A DNA stretch of 64,000 nucleotides from Rhodobacter sp. Lineage in GTDB: Bacteria; Pseudomonadota; Alphaproteobacteria; Rhodobacterales; Rhodobacteraceae. A program made the position numbers and the translations under genes. The notes beneath the pieces are model-generated. The model was not told the DNA's origin, did no database searches, and worked only from the letters and a program-made list of their open reading frames with translations. The DNA lies in contig JAIYAE010000009.1 in NCBI GenBank assembly GCA_027489175.1, forward strand, positions 1-64,000. The letters run 5' to 3'. Shown piece after piece: positions 1 to 7,786 of this stretch; position 1 is the first letter of the stretch; each line of letters opens with the position of its first letter.

Positions 1-546
1 GCGGGCGAGGTCACCGGCAGCGCCGTTGTCGAAGTTGACGGCAACATGCGGCAGCTTCCGGGCTCGGCCAATGAGATCAACTACACGATCCGGGGCGAAG
101 CGACCGTGGTCGAGGTTCTGCCCGGCCGCTATCTCTTTGCCCTGCTCGGCGGCAGCGAGGGACGCTTCTATGCCGCCGCCATGGACCGCTTTCCAGGCAT
201 GAAGCGGCAGGAGTGGCTGCAGCGCATCCCCCACCAGACCGAACCGGTCAGCCTGCTGCCCGACCAGGTGCCGATGCTGGTGACCTTTGACGACATCACC
301 AAACCCGAGACGGTGCGGAGGGTGGACCCGGAGGACCTTGCGGCGGTGTTTGGTGAGGGGGTGCGGTTGAAGGCGGTGACGCTGGAGATTACGCGGGAGG
401 CGGTGACGCAGGGGCGGGTTGAGGGGGTGTTGGGGTGGTTGGGGCCATATCCGGAGCCAGCGCTAGGACCAGCTACCGGGAGAACGACAAACATACCGTT
501 CTATCGAAAGGTGCATATGGGGGACTTCATTCGGCGTCCACTGTAG
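1..546 (+). CDS. Hypothetical protein, 5'-truncated
   Basis: The reading frame is open from the first base of the window, so the true start lies upstream. The visible 181 residues contain no motif I recognise. The middle reads like a compact soluble domain (LVTFDDITKPETVRRV, then a repeated Leu/Thr/Ile pattern). The last 30 or so residues are Pro/Arg-rich and encoded by DNA that looks less GC-rich than the rest. The TAG stop lies inside the left arm of a palindrome shared with the convergent uvrC gene. Function unknown; that it is a real gene rests on its codon pattern and clean convergent end. Confidence 0.6.
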   Translation, partial: AGEVTGSAVVEVDGNMRQLPGSANEINYTIRGEATVVEVLPGRYLFALLGGSEGRFYAAAMDRFPGMKRQEWLQRIPHQTEPVSLLPDQVPMLVTFDDITKPETVRRVDPEDLAAVFGEGVRLKAVTLEITREAVTQGRVEGVLGWLGPYPEPALGPATGRTTNIPFYRKVHMGDFIRRPL

Positions 547-599
547 GGTGGGTGCCAACCCACCTTCCCGTCACGAATGGTGGGTTTCACCCACCCTAC
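543..599. repeat. Palindrome bridging two convergent stop codons
   Basis: An inverted repeat with arms at 543-564 and 579-599 around a 14-nt loop. The left arm starts GTAGGGTGGGTG and the right arm is nearly its reverse complement. The TAG at 544-546 ends the plus-strand gene and the mirror-image TAG (596-598) ends uvrC on the minus strand. It has no T-tract, but would fold in RNA from either direction, so it is probably a bidirectional 3'-end element. Confidence 0.7.
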
Positions 600-2473
600 G
601 ATTTGGCCGAAAAGTAATCCGCGATGGTCTTCGCCATCGCCTCGGAAATCCCGTCCACGGCCTGCAGGTCTGACAGCCCGGCCCGCGCCACGGCTTTGGC
701 GCTGCCGAAGTGTTGCAGGAGGGCGCGTTTGCGGGTGGCTCCTATCCCGGGAATGTCGTCGAGGGGGGTCAGGCTGACGGCCTTCGCCCGTTTGGCGCGG
801 TGGGCGCCGATGGCCCAGCGGTGGGCCTCATCCCGCAGGCGCTGGATGAAGTAGAGGACGGGGTCGTTCCGTTGCAGGGCGAAAGGGCGTTCGCCGAGGC
901 GGTGGAATTCCTCTTTCCCGGCGTCGCGGTCGATGCCTTTGGCGACGCCGACCATCGGGATGTCTTCGACGCCGAGTTCGTTCAGGATCTCGGCCACCGC
1001 CGAGACCTGCCCCGCGCCGCCGTCGATCAGCAGAAGGTCGGGCCACATGTCCGACTTCCGCTCGGGGTCTTCCTTCAGAAGACGCTCAAACCGGCGGGTC
1101 AGGACTTCCTTCATCATGCCGAAGTCGTCGGAGTTGGCCCCGGCGTCGGACTTGATGTTGAACTTGCGGTATTGCGATTTCAGGAAGCCTTCCGCCCCGG
1201 CGACGATCATCCCGCCCACGGCATTGGTGCCCTGAATGTGCGAGTTGTCGTAGACCTCAATCCGCTTGGGCGGGGCATCAAGGTCGAAGGCCTCAGCCAG
1301 GCCGGTGAGGAGCTTGTTCTGCGTGGTGGATTCGGCCATCCGGCGGGCGAGGCTTTCGCGGGCGTTCCGCGCCGCATTCTCCACCAGTTCGGCCTTTTCA
1401 CCCCGCAGCGGCACGGCGATTTCCACCTTGCGACCGGCACGCGCGGAAAGGGCTTCGGCCACGAGGTCGGGATTTTCGACCGGGTGGGAGAGGAGGACAA
1501 GGCGCGGGGGATCCTTGTCGTCGTAGAACTGGGTGAGGAAGGCCTCCATGATCTCGGGCTCCTCAGCCCCTGCACCCGTCTTGGGGTAGAAGTCCCGGTT
1601 GCCCCAGCTTTGGTTGGCGCGGATGAAGAAGACCTGGACGCAGGCCTGGCCGTGGTCGAGGTGGAGCGCCACAACATCCGCCTCGGCCACGCCTTGGGGG
1701 TTGATGCCTTGGGTCTGCTGGACCTGGGTGAGGGCCTTGATCCGGTCGCGCAGGGCGGCGGCGCGTTCGAATTCCATCGCTTCGGAGGCTTCGGTCATCG
1801 ACTTCGCCAGGTCGGACTGGACGGAGGTCGTCTTGCCTTCAAGGAAGCGCGTGGCATCGGCGACGAGGGTGGCGTAGCCCTCACGGCTGATCTTTTCGAC
1901 GCAGGGGGCAGAGCAGCGCTTGATCTGGTATTGCAGGCAGGGGCGGGTGCGGCTTTCGAACATGGAGTCGCTGCAATTGCGGAGGAGGAAGACCTTTTGC
2001 AGTTGGTTCAGGGTGCGGTTCACGGCACCGGCGCTGGCGAAGGGGCCGAAATAGGCGCCCTTTTCGGACTTCTTGCCGCGGTGCTTCTTGATCTGCGGAT
2101 AGGGGTGTTCGGCCGAGATCAGGATGTTCGGGAAAGACTTGTCGTCGCGCAGAAGCACGTTGTAGCGCGGCTTCAGCTGCTTGATCAGGTTCTGTTCCAG
2201 AAGCAGCGCCTCAAGCTCCGTCCGCGTGGTCAGGAACATCATCGAGGCGGTTTCATGGATCATCCGGGCGATCCGGCCGGAATGGCCCGAGGGGCGGGCG
2301 TAGTTCGACACCCGCGCCTTCAGGTTGCGCGCCTTGCCCACATAGAGCACCTCGGACGCGGCGTTCAGCATCCTGTAGACGCCGGGCGAGCCGTCGAGCG
2401 TGCGCAGGTAATCCTGGATCACCTCATGCCCGGTGCGAGGGCTTGGTACGGGGGCGTCATCCATGGCAGTCAT
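596..2473 (-). CDS. uvrC: UvrABC system protein C (excinuclease)
   Basis: UvrC makes the dual incisions around UvrAB-marked DNA damage in nucleotide excision repair. The 625-residue length is normal. An N-terminal GIY-YIG nuclease domain is visible (GVYRM at 31-35, YVGKA at 44-48), followed by a Cys-containing linker, a UVR motif near 216-247 (contact with UvrB), the RNase H-like 5'-incision domain (YDNSHIQG near 409) and a C-terminal helix-hairpin-helix pair ([15 protein letters not shown] onward). The start used is the first Met; Met4 is possible. It lies downstream of the SDR gene after a 289-nt gap and converges with the truncated gene at the window start. Confidence 0.97.
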   Translation of the reverse strand: MTAMDDAPVPSPRTGHEVIQDYLRTLDGSPGVYRMLNAASEVLYVGKARNLKARVSNYARPSGHSGRIARMIHETASMMFLTTRTELEALLLEQNLIKQLKPRYNVLLRDDKSFPNILISAEHPYPQIKKHRGKKSEKGAYFGPFASAGAVNRTLNQLQKVFLLRNCSDSMFESRTRPCLQYQIKRCSAPCVEKISREGYATLVADATRFLEGKTTSVQSDLAKSMTEASEAMEFERAAALRDRIKALTQVQQTQGINPQGVAEADVVALHLDHGQACVQVFFIRANQSWGNRDFYPKTGAGAEEPEIMEAFLTQFYDDKDPPRLVLLSHPVENPDLVAEALSARAGRKVEIAVPLRGEKAELVENAARNARESLARRMAESTTQNKLLTGLAEAFDLDAPPKRIEVYDNSHIQGTNAVGGMIVAGAEGFLKSQYRKFNIKSDAGANSDDFGMMKEVLTRRFERLLKEDPERKSDMWPDLLLIDGGAGQVSAVAEILNELGVEDIPMVGVAKGIDRDAGKEEFHRLGERPFALQRNDPVLYFIQRLRDEAHRWAIGAHRAKRAKAVSLTPLDDIPGIGATRKRALLQHFGSAKAVARAGLSDLQAVDGISEAMAKTIADYFSAKS

Positions 2474-2762
2474 GCATCGATTCTATGTCGGGTCTGCAAT
2501 GAACCACGGGCCGGGGCAAGAGGAAAGCTGTCCACTCTTTCTGGGGATAACTCTGCGGAGAAGATTTCACGAGTGCGAAATTTCCGTTGTTTTCGGCCCG
2601 GTTCATTGCGTTGCCTGTTTTTTAGGCGATTTACCAAGTCACTGATTTCATGAGAAACATTTTCTCGCCTCGGGCAAATCCCTGAAAAATCAGAGGAATT
2701 ATGACGTTCGTGTGAACGCGATCCCGAAAGTGGACAACTTTTCGCAATGGGACTGCGGCAGG
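2474..2762. other. Intergenic region upstream of uvrC
   Basis: This 289-nt gap is more AT-rich than its surroundings and holds no credible ORF. It contains two opposed copies of a GTGGACA motif: GAAAGCTGTCCACTCTTTC at 2523-2541 and GAAAGTGGACAACTTTTC at 2726-2743. Next to the first is TGGGGATAA (2542-2550), one mismatch from a DnaA box. It presumably carries the uvrC promoter; no clear -35/-10 pair could be assigned. Confidence 0.35.
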
Positions 2763-3536
2763 CTATTCGACACCAAGGACATCCGGCGTTTGCCAGGCCA
2801 GATGCTGACCGCCGTCAATCGCCAGGAACTGGCCCGTAACGGCCGGGCTGTCGAGGAAAAAGCCAAGCGCCGCCGTGATATCCGACGGGTTCGCGCCGCG
2901 CCCCAGCACGGTTGCGGCACGCTGACGGGCGAAATGATCGGCCGACTGGCGCGCGCCTTGCAGGGTGGGGCCGGGGCCGATGGCATTGACGCGGACATGC
3001 GGCGCCAGGCCTTGCGCTGCGGTCCGGGTCAGCGCCCAGAGACCCATCTTGGCGATGGTGTAGCTGGAAAACTCGGGCGTCAGTTTCAGGATGCGCTGGT
3101 CGATCATGTTGATGACCAGGCCCTGGGCAAGGGGTTCGCCGTTCTCATCGGTCCGGGCGGGGGGGCACTGGCGGGCAAAGGCTTGCGTCAGGACGTAAGG
3201 CGCGCGGAGGTTGGATTCCATGTGCCGGTCCCAGCTTGCCCGGGTGGCAGTCTCGATCCGGTCGTATTCGAAGATCGAGGCGTTGTTGACCAGCACCGTC
3301 AAGGGCCCAAGGGCGGCCACAGCGGCGGGGATCAGCGCCTCCGTCTCGGCCTCGACCAGAAGGTCGGCCTGCAGCGTGACGGCGCGGCGGCCCATCGCGC
3401 GGATCTCTTCGGCAACGGCTTCGGCGTCGGCGGCTGACGACGCGTAATGCACCGCCACATCATGCCCGCGTTTGGCCAGATAAAGGGCCATCGCCCGCCC
3501 CAGACGCTTGCCCGCGCCGGTCACCAGTGCCGTCAT
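2763..3536 (-). CDS. Pteridine reductase-like SDR oxidoreductase
   Basis: A 257-residue short-chain dehydrogenase. The N-terminal dinucleotide motif is TGAGKRLG (6-13), with NNAS at 84-87 and the catalytic Tyr-x3-Lys at Tyr159/Lys163. The usual active-site Ser is replaced by Asp146 (NMIDQ), and the glycine motif carries KRLG. Both traits are typical of the PTR1/FolM branch that reduces dihydropterins, rather than of FabG-like reductases. Substrate is inferred, not proven. The start codon overlaps the stop of the upstream zinc-ribbon gene as ATGA, so the two are probably translationally coupled. Confidence 0.85.
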   Translation of the reverse strand: MTALVTGAGKRLGRAMALYLAKRGHDVAVHYASSAADAEAVAEEIRAMGRRAVTLQADLLVEAETEALIPAAVAALGPLTVLVNNASIFEYDRIETATRASWDRHMESNLRAPYVLTQAFARQCPPARTDENGEPLAQGLVINMIDQRILKLTPEFSSYTIAKMGLWALTRTAAQGLAPHVRVNAIGPGPTLQGARQSADHFARQRAATVLGRGANPSDITAALGFFLDSPAVTGQFLAIDGGQHLAWQTPDVLGVE

Positions 3537-3733
3537 TTCGCCTTGCCCTCGCCCGCCTTGTTACCGCAGTCACACGTCTTGCGGCCGATCAGATAGCGCC
3601 CGCATTTCGCGCAGACAGGGGGGGCGGCGCGCTTTCGCATGATGCGGGGCAGGGCCGAGGGGAACAGGGCACGGCCGATCAGGGCAACCAGCACCATAAG
3701 TCCAAGGAACACGAGGATGGTCTTGACGAGCAT
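3533..3733 (-). CDS. Small membrane protein with C-terminal zinc ribbon
   Basis: A 66-residue protein with one hydrophobic N-terminal segment (ILVFLGLMVLVALIG), a basic stretch, then two closely spaced Cys pairs (CAKC and CDC) that look like a rubredoxin-type zinc ribbon. The start at 3733 was chosen because an AAGGGGA ribosome-binding site precedes it; an upstream in-frame Met would sit inside sppA. Its stop overlaps the SDR start (ATGA). It is the middle gene of a run S49 peptidase - zinc ribbon - SDR. Function unknown. Confidence 0.75.
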   Translation of the reverse strand: MLVKTILVFLGLMVLVALIGRALFPSALPRIMRKRAAPPVCAKCGRYLIGRKTCDCGNKAGEGKAK

Positions 3734-3738
3734 TCCCC

Positions 3739-4530
3739 TTACAGCCCGTATCGCGCCCAAAGCGCCCGGTCTTCGATGGCTCCAAGCGTCTGGTCCACCA
3801 TGGCAAGGCCAAAGCGCTGCATCAGGCTTCGTTTGCGGCCGTAGGGCACCAGCTTGACCTTTTCGCCGTAAACCTCCTTCAGCTTCGGCACGATATGCGC
3901 CACTCCGTCGACCAGCCCGACGTCAGCCGCACCCTGGCCCACCCAGACATCGGCGTTGAAGAGGTCCGCCGTCGCGCTGAGGCGCGCGCCTCGGCTGGCT
4001 TTCACATGGTCGATGAAGGCCTGATGGATCGGGGTCTGCAGCGCCTTCAGACGCTCCACATCCTCGGGCTTTTGCGGCAGGAAGGGGTCGGCAAAGCTTT
4101 TCGACTTGCCGGCCGTGACGACGCGCCGTTCCACGCCCTGACGGGCCAGAAGCTCCGGAAAGCCGAAGCTGGCAAAGATCACCCCGATCGAGCCGACGAT
4201 GCTGCTTTGGTCCACCCAGATGTCATCGCCCGCACAGGCCAGCCAATAGCCACCCGAGGCCGCCACATCCTCGACAAAGGCGTGGACGGGAATCTTCTTC
4301 TCGGCCGCCAGCCGCCGGATGCGGGCGGCGATCAGGCTGGATTGCACCGCCGACCCGCCCGGAGAGTTGATCAGAAGCGCCACCGCCGCAGGCTTTGACT
4401 TGAAAGCGCGCTCAATCAGCGGGGCAAGGCCTTCGTCGTTCAACCCGCGCTGGCCGGCGCTGATCGTGCCGGAAAGGCGGATCACCGGAACGGTGGCGGG
4501 TTTCGGCAGAAAGGGGATAAAGCGCTTCAT
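3739..4530 (-). CDS. sppA: S49 family (signal peptide peptidase-like) serine protease
   Basis: A 263-residue protease of the SppA/SohB group, the single-domain form, thought to degrade signal peptides and membrane protein fragments. Visible signatures are INSPGGS (54-60), the nucleophile region VAASGGYWLA with Ser92, GSIGVIF (113-119), and the candidate general-base lysine in GKSKSF (Lys142 or Lys144). It lacks an obvious long N-terminal transmembrane anchor. The start MKRFIPFLPKP at 4530 is preferred over an upstream Met because the extra N-terminal residues are Pro/Arg-rich and would run into the divergent LysR gene region. Its stop lies within the leader of the next gene. Confidence 0.9.
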   Translation of the reverse strand: MKRFIPFLPKPATVPVIRLSGTISAGQRGLNDEGLAPLIERAFKSKPAAVALLINSPGGSAVQSSLIAARIRRLAAEKKIPVHAFVEDVAASGGYWLACAGDDIWVDQSSIVGSIGVIFASFGFPELLARQGVERRVVTAGKSKSFADPFLPQKPEDVERLKALQTPIHQAFIDHVKASRGARLSATADLFNADVWVGQGAADVGLVDGVAHIVPKLKEVYGEKVKLVPYGRKRSLMQRFGLAMVDQTLGAIEDRALWARYGL

Positions 4531-4621
4531 GCCCCAGACGTAGGCTTTCGTTGGCTTCCGGGCAAGTGCCGCTCCGGCGGGGGCTTGCGGGCAAGGCCCG
4601 CGCCGGGGCAGGCTTCTGCCC

Positions 4622-5503
4622 ATGATCGACAAGCTGGAAATGTTCATCGCTTTGGCGCGCGAACGCCACTTTGGCCGCGCGGCCGAGGCTTGCGGGGTAA
4701 CGCAACCCTCGCTGTCCAGCGCGATCCGTCAGCTGGAGGACCAGTTGGGCGTGCAGCTGGTCTTTCGTGGCAGCCGGTTTCAGGGCCTGACGCCCGAAGG
4801 CCAGCGCGTGCTGGACCGGGCGCTGGGCATCGTGGGCGATGTGCGCGCGCTGAAGGATGAGATGCGGGTGGTGCGGTCGGGCCTGTCCGGCAACCTGCGG
4901 CTGGGGGTGATCCCGACGGCGCTGCCTATCGTGGCAGATCTGACCGGCCCCTTCACCATGCGCCACCCGAACGTGCGGGTGTCGATCCTGTCACGCACCA
5001 GCGTCGAGATCCTGACCGGCATCGAAAGCCTGGAGCTTGATGCCGGGATCACCTACCTCGACAACGAGCCGCTTGGCCGGGTGTCACAACTGCCGCTTTA
5101 TACTGAGTTCTACCGCCTTCTCGTCGCCCGGGGCAGTGATCTGGCCGGGCGCGGCCAGGTCAGTTGGGCCGATCTGGCCAGCGTGCCCCTGTGCCTGCTG
5201 ACCGCCGACATGCAGAACCGCCGCATCGTCAACCAGCATCTGGGCGAGGCGGGGGTGGCGGCGACGCCGATGATCGAATCGAACTCGACCGTGGCGCTTG
5301 TGGCCCATGTTCTGACCGGGCGCTGGGCCAGCGTGGTGCCAAAGCGGTTGGCGGACATGTTCCTCTTGGACGGGCGGCTGATCTCCGTCCCGATAGTGGA
5401 GCCTGAGGCGGAACATACCATCGGGCTGATCGCCGCCCGCCGCGACCCGCAGACCCCGCTCTTGCAGGCCCTGATCGATGAGGCCCTGCGCCAGTTTGCC
5501 TGA
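4622..5503 (+). CDS. LysR-family transcriptional regulator (candidate fds regulator)
   Basis: A 293-residue LysR-type regulator. The winged helix-turn-helix fills the first 60 residues (FGRAAEACGVTQPSLSSAIR), followed by the two-lobed effector domain (about 90-293). It lies immediately upstream of and in the same direction as the formate dehydrogenase operon, with only 110 nt between its stop and the fdsG start. That gap contains a LysR-type inverted repeat. By analogy with FdsR of Cupriavidus it may respond to formate and control fds. The fds link is an inference from position. Confidence 0.92.
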   Translation: MIDKLEMFIALARERHFGRAAEACGVTQPSLSSAIRQLEDQLGVQLVFRGSRFQGLTPEGQRVLDRALGIVGDVRALKDEMRVVRSGLSGNLRLGVIPTALPIVADLTGPFTMRHPNVRVSILSRTSVEILTGIESLELDAGITYLDNEPLGRVSQLPLYTEFYRLLVARGSDLAGRGQVSWADLASVPLCLLTADMQNRRIVNQHLGEAGVAATPMIESNSTVALVAHVLTGRWASVVPKRLADMFLLDGRLISVPIVEPEAEHTIGLIAARRDPQTPLLQALIDEALRQFA

Positions 5504-5518
5504 GGCCGGGCTGCTGGT

Positions 5519-5539
5519 TTGATAGATACTGTCAATCAA
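5519..5539. promoter_or_regulatory. LysR-type operator upstream of fdsG
   Basis: TTGAT at 5519-5523 and ATCAA at 5535-5539 form a perfect inverted repeat separated by 11 nt, the classic T-N11-A layout of LysR regulators. It starts 15 nt after the LysR stop codon and ends 74 nt before the fdsG start. A second AT-rich block (TTATCTATATTGATT) follows and may be the activation subsite or promoter core. Confidence 0.55.
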
Positions 5540-5613
5540 CTGACGGCTTATCTATATTGATTCCCCTATCGAATTGCGTATCACGGTATACAAGCCAGCC
5601 CAGGGACGCCCGC

Positions 5614-6072
5614 ATGCTTGATTCCGCAGACCATTCCGACCGGATCGCCGAGATTCTGGAGGCGCATCAGCACCTTGAAGGCCCGCTGTTGCCGATTCTG
5701 CACGCTGTGCAGGCCGCGTTCGGGCATGTGCCGCAGTCAGTGCTGCCGCAGATCGCCAAGGCGTTGAACCTGTCCAAGGCGGAAGTGCATGGCGTGGTGA
5801 CCTTCTACCACGATTTCCGCGAAGCCCCCGCGGGCCGCCATGTGCTGAAGCTGTGCCGGGCCGAGGCGTGCCAGGCCATGGGCGCTGACCGGGTTGCCGG
5901 GGCGGTCAAGGCCGCCCTTGGTATCGACTGGCATGAAACCACCCCCGATGGCCGCGTGACGCTGGAGCCGGTCTTCTGCCTTGGCCTTTGCGCCTGCGGA
6001 CCGGCGGCGATGGTGGACGGGCGGCTGATCGGGCGCTGCGATGTGTCGGTGGTGGAAGAGGTCGCGGTATGA
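5614..6072 (+). CDS. fdsG: NAD-dependent formate dehydrogenase, gamma subunit
   Basis: FdsG is the NuoE-like [2Fe-2S] subunit of the soluble NAD+-dependent molybdenum formate dehydrogenase (formate + NAD+ to CO2 + NADH). The 152-residue protein carries the four cluster ligands in two pairs: CRAEAC (Cys81, Cys86) and CLGLC (Cys122, Cys126). An upstream TTG could extend the frame by 19 residues, but the ATG at 5614 with an AGGGAC site fits the family better. It is first in a six-gene operon and overlaps fdsB by ATGA. Confidence 0.95.
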   Translation: MLDSADHSDRIAEILEAHQHLEGPLLPILHAVQAAFGHVPQSVLPQIAKALNLSKAEVHGVVTFYHDFREAPAGRHVLKLCRAEACQAMGADRVAGAVKAALGIDWHETTPDGRVTLEPVFCLGLCACGPAAMVDGRLIGRCDVSVVEEVAV

Positions 6073-7574
6073 AGGTCTATGTCCCCCTAGATAGCGCCGC
6101 CGTCGCCCTTGGGGCTGATGCCGTGGCCACCGCGATCCTGACCGAAGCCGCCCGCCGTGGGGTTGAGGTTGAGGTGATCCGCAATGGCTCACGCGGAATG
6201 GTTTGGCTGGAGCCGCTGGTCGAGGTTCTCACCGAGGCTGGCCGTATGGGCATCGGCCCGATGACTGTCGCCGATGTGCCTGCGCTGTTCGGTAGTGCGG
6301 CCCGGCATCCGAAGGCGCTGGGCCTCGTGGATGAGTTGCCGTGGATGCGCGGCCAGACCCGGCTGACCTTTGCCCGTGTCGGGGTGGTGGACCCCCTGTC
6401 GCTGGACGACTACCGCGCGCATGGCGGCCTGGCGGGGCTTGACCGCGCCAAGGCGATGAGCAAGGCCGAGATCGTGGCCGAAGTCACCGCCTCGGGCCTG
6501 CGCGGGCGGGGTGGGGCGGGGTTTCCGACGGGGATCAAATGGAAGACGGTCTCTGAAGCGCCGGGTGACCGCAAGTATATCGTCTGCAACGCGGATGAAG
6601 GCGACAGCGCCACCTTCGCTGACCGGATGCTGATGGAGGGCGACCCCTTCACCCTGATCGAAGGCATGGCGATTGCCGGTCTTGCCTGCGGGGCGACAAA
6701 GGGATTTGTGTACATCCGTTCGGAATACCCTGTGGCGATCCGGGTGATGGAGGCTGCAGTAGTCATCGCCCGTAGCGCCGGCATCCTGGGGCCGCAGTTC
6801 GACATGGAAATCCGCGTCGGCGCCGGGGCCTATGTCTGCGGCGAGGAAACCAGCCTGCTGAACAGCCTGGAAGGCAAGCGCGGGATCGTGCGCGCCAAAC
6901 CGCCGCTGCCCGCGCTGGAAGGGTTCATGGGCAAGCCGACGGTGGTGAACAACGTGATCTCGCTTGCCTCGATCCCGGTGATCCTGGCCAAGGGCGCTGC
7001 GTTCTACCAGAACTTCGGCCATGGCAAATCACGCGGGACGATCCCGCTGCAGATCGCCGGAAACGTGGCGCGCGGTGGGCTTTATGAATGCGCGTTCGGT
7101 TTGACGCTGGGCGAGATTGTCGATGGCATCGCCGGGGGCACCGCCACCGGTCGCCCGGTCAAGGCCGTGCAGGTAGGCGGGCCGCTTGGGGCCTATCACC
7201 CCCGCAAGGATTTCAACACGCCCTTCGGCTATGAAGATTTCGCGGGCCAGGGCGGGCTGATCGGCCATGCGGGCCTGACCGTCTTTGACGACAGCGCCGA
7301 CATGCTGGCGCAAGCCCGCTTCGCGATGGAGTTCTGCGCGATTGAGAGCTGCGGCAAATGCACCCCCTGCCGGATCGGCGCGGTGCGCGGGACGGAAACC
7401 ATCGACCGCATCGCCCGCGGGGACGCCGACGCGATCCCGCTGCTGACCGACCTCTGCAACACGATGAAATCCGGGTCGCTTTGCGCCCTTGGCGGCTTCA
7501 CCCCCTATCCGGTGATGTCCGCCCTGACCCATTTCCCGGATGACTTCGCCCCAGCACGCGAGGCCGCCGAATGA
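6069..7574 (+). CDS. fdsB: NAD-dependent formate dehydrogenase, beta subunit
   Basis: FdsB is the flavoprotein subunit where NAD+ is reduced, homologous to NuoF with an N-terminal thioredoxin-like extension. The 501-residue protein shows the FMN/NADH glycine loop GLRGRGGAGFPTG near 143-155, the VCGEETSL segment, and the [4Fe-4S] ligands Cys428, Cys431, Cys434 (SCGKCTPC) and Cys472 (GSLCALGG). The start at 6069 overlaps the fdsG stop (ATGA). Downstream it overlaps the DUF4287 gene by ATGA instead of running straight into fdsA. Confidence 0.96.
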   Translation: MKVYVPLDSAAVALGADAVATAILTEAARRGVEVEVIRNGSRGMVWLEPLVEVLTEAGRMGIGPMTVADVPALFGSAARHPKALGLVDELPWMRGQTRLTFARVGVVDPLSLDDYRAHGGLAGLDRAKAMSKAEIVAEVTASGLRGRGGAGFPTGIKWKTVSEAPGDRKYIVCNADEGDSATFADRMLMEGDPFTLIEGMAIAGLACGATKGFVYIRSEYPVAIRVMEAAVVIARSAGILGPQFDMEIRVGAGAYVCGEETSLLNSLEGKRGIVRAKPPLPALEGFMGKPTVVNNVISLASIPVILAKGAAFYQNFGHGKSRGTIPLQIAGNVARGGLYECAFGLTLGEIVDGIAGGTATGRPVKAVQVGGPLGAYHPRKDFNTPFGYEDFAGQGGLIGHAGLTVFDDSADMLAQARFAMEFCAIESCGKCTPCRIGAVRGTETIDRIARGDADAIPLLTDLCNTMKSGSLCALGGFTPYPVMSALTHFPDDFAPAREAAE

Positions 7575-7786
7575 CCGACAAAGTCAAAGGCCCCGCGTCT
7601 TACTTCCCCTCGATCGAAAAGACCTATGGCCAGCCGATGAGCCATTGGTTCGACCAGATCAAGGACAAGCTTGACCAGCCGCATATGGCAATCGTCGCTT
7701 ACCTCAAAGACACCCACGCGATGGGACATGGCCATGCCAATGCCATCGTCGCCCACCAGCTGGCCGCCAAGAAAGGTTCCCTCTGA
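7571..7786 (+). CDS. DUF4287 domain protein inside the fds operon
   Basis: A 71-residue protein matching the DUF4287 pattern as I know it: SIEKTYGQPMSHWFDQIK, then HMAIVAYLKDTHAMGHGHAN. That family is usually a small helical domain of unknown role. It has no Cys, so it is not an iron-sulphur subunit. ATGA couples it to fdsB upstream and TGATG couples it to fdsA downstream, so it should be made together with the enzyme. An assembly, stability or regulatory role for formate dehydrogenase is an inference from position only. Confidence 0.85.
   Translation: MTDKVKGPASYFPSIEKTYGQPMSHWFDQIKDKLDQPHMAIVAYLKDTHAMGHGHANAIVAHQLAAKKGSL

Noticed and set aside
710-2653. Long plus-strand open frame (about 650 codons) across uvrC
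   Set aside because: It is antisense to a complete uvrC with all motifs; its product is Gly/Val/Arg-rich with no domain, as expected from high-GC DNA read on the wrong strand.
2474-2762. Possible chromosomal replication origin
   Set aside because: Only one near-match to a DnaA box, no cluster of boxes, and none of the genes that usually flank alphaproteobacterial origins.
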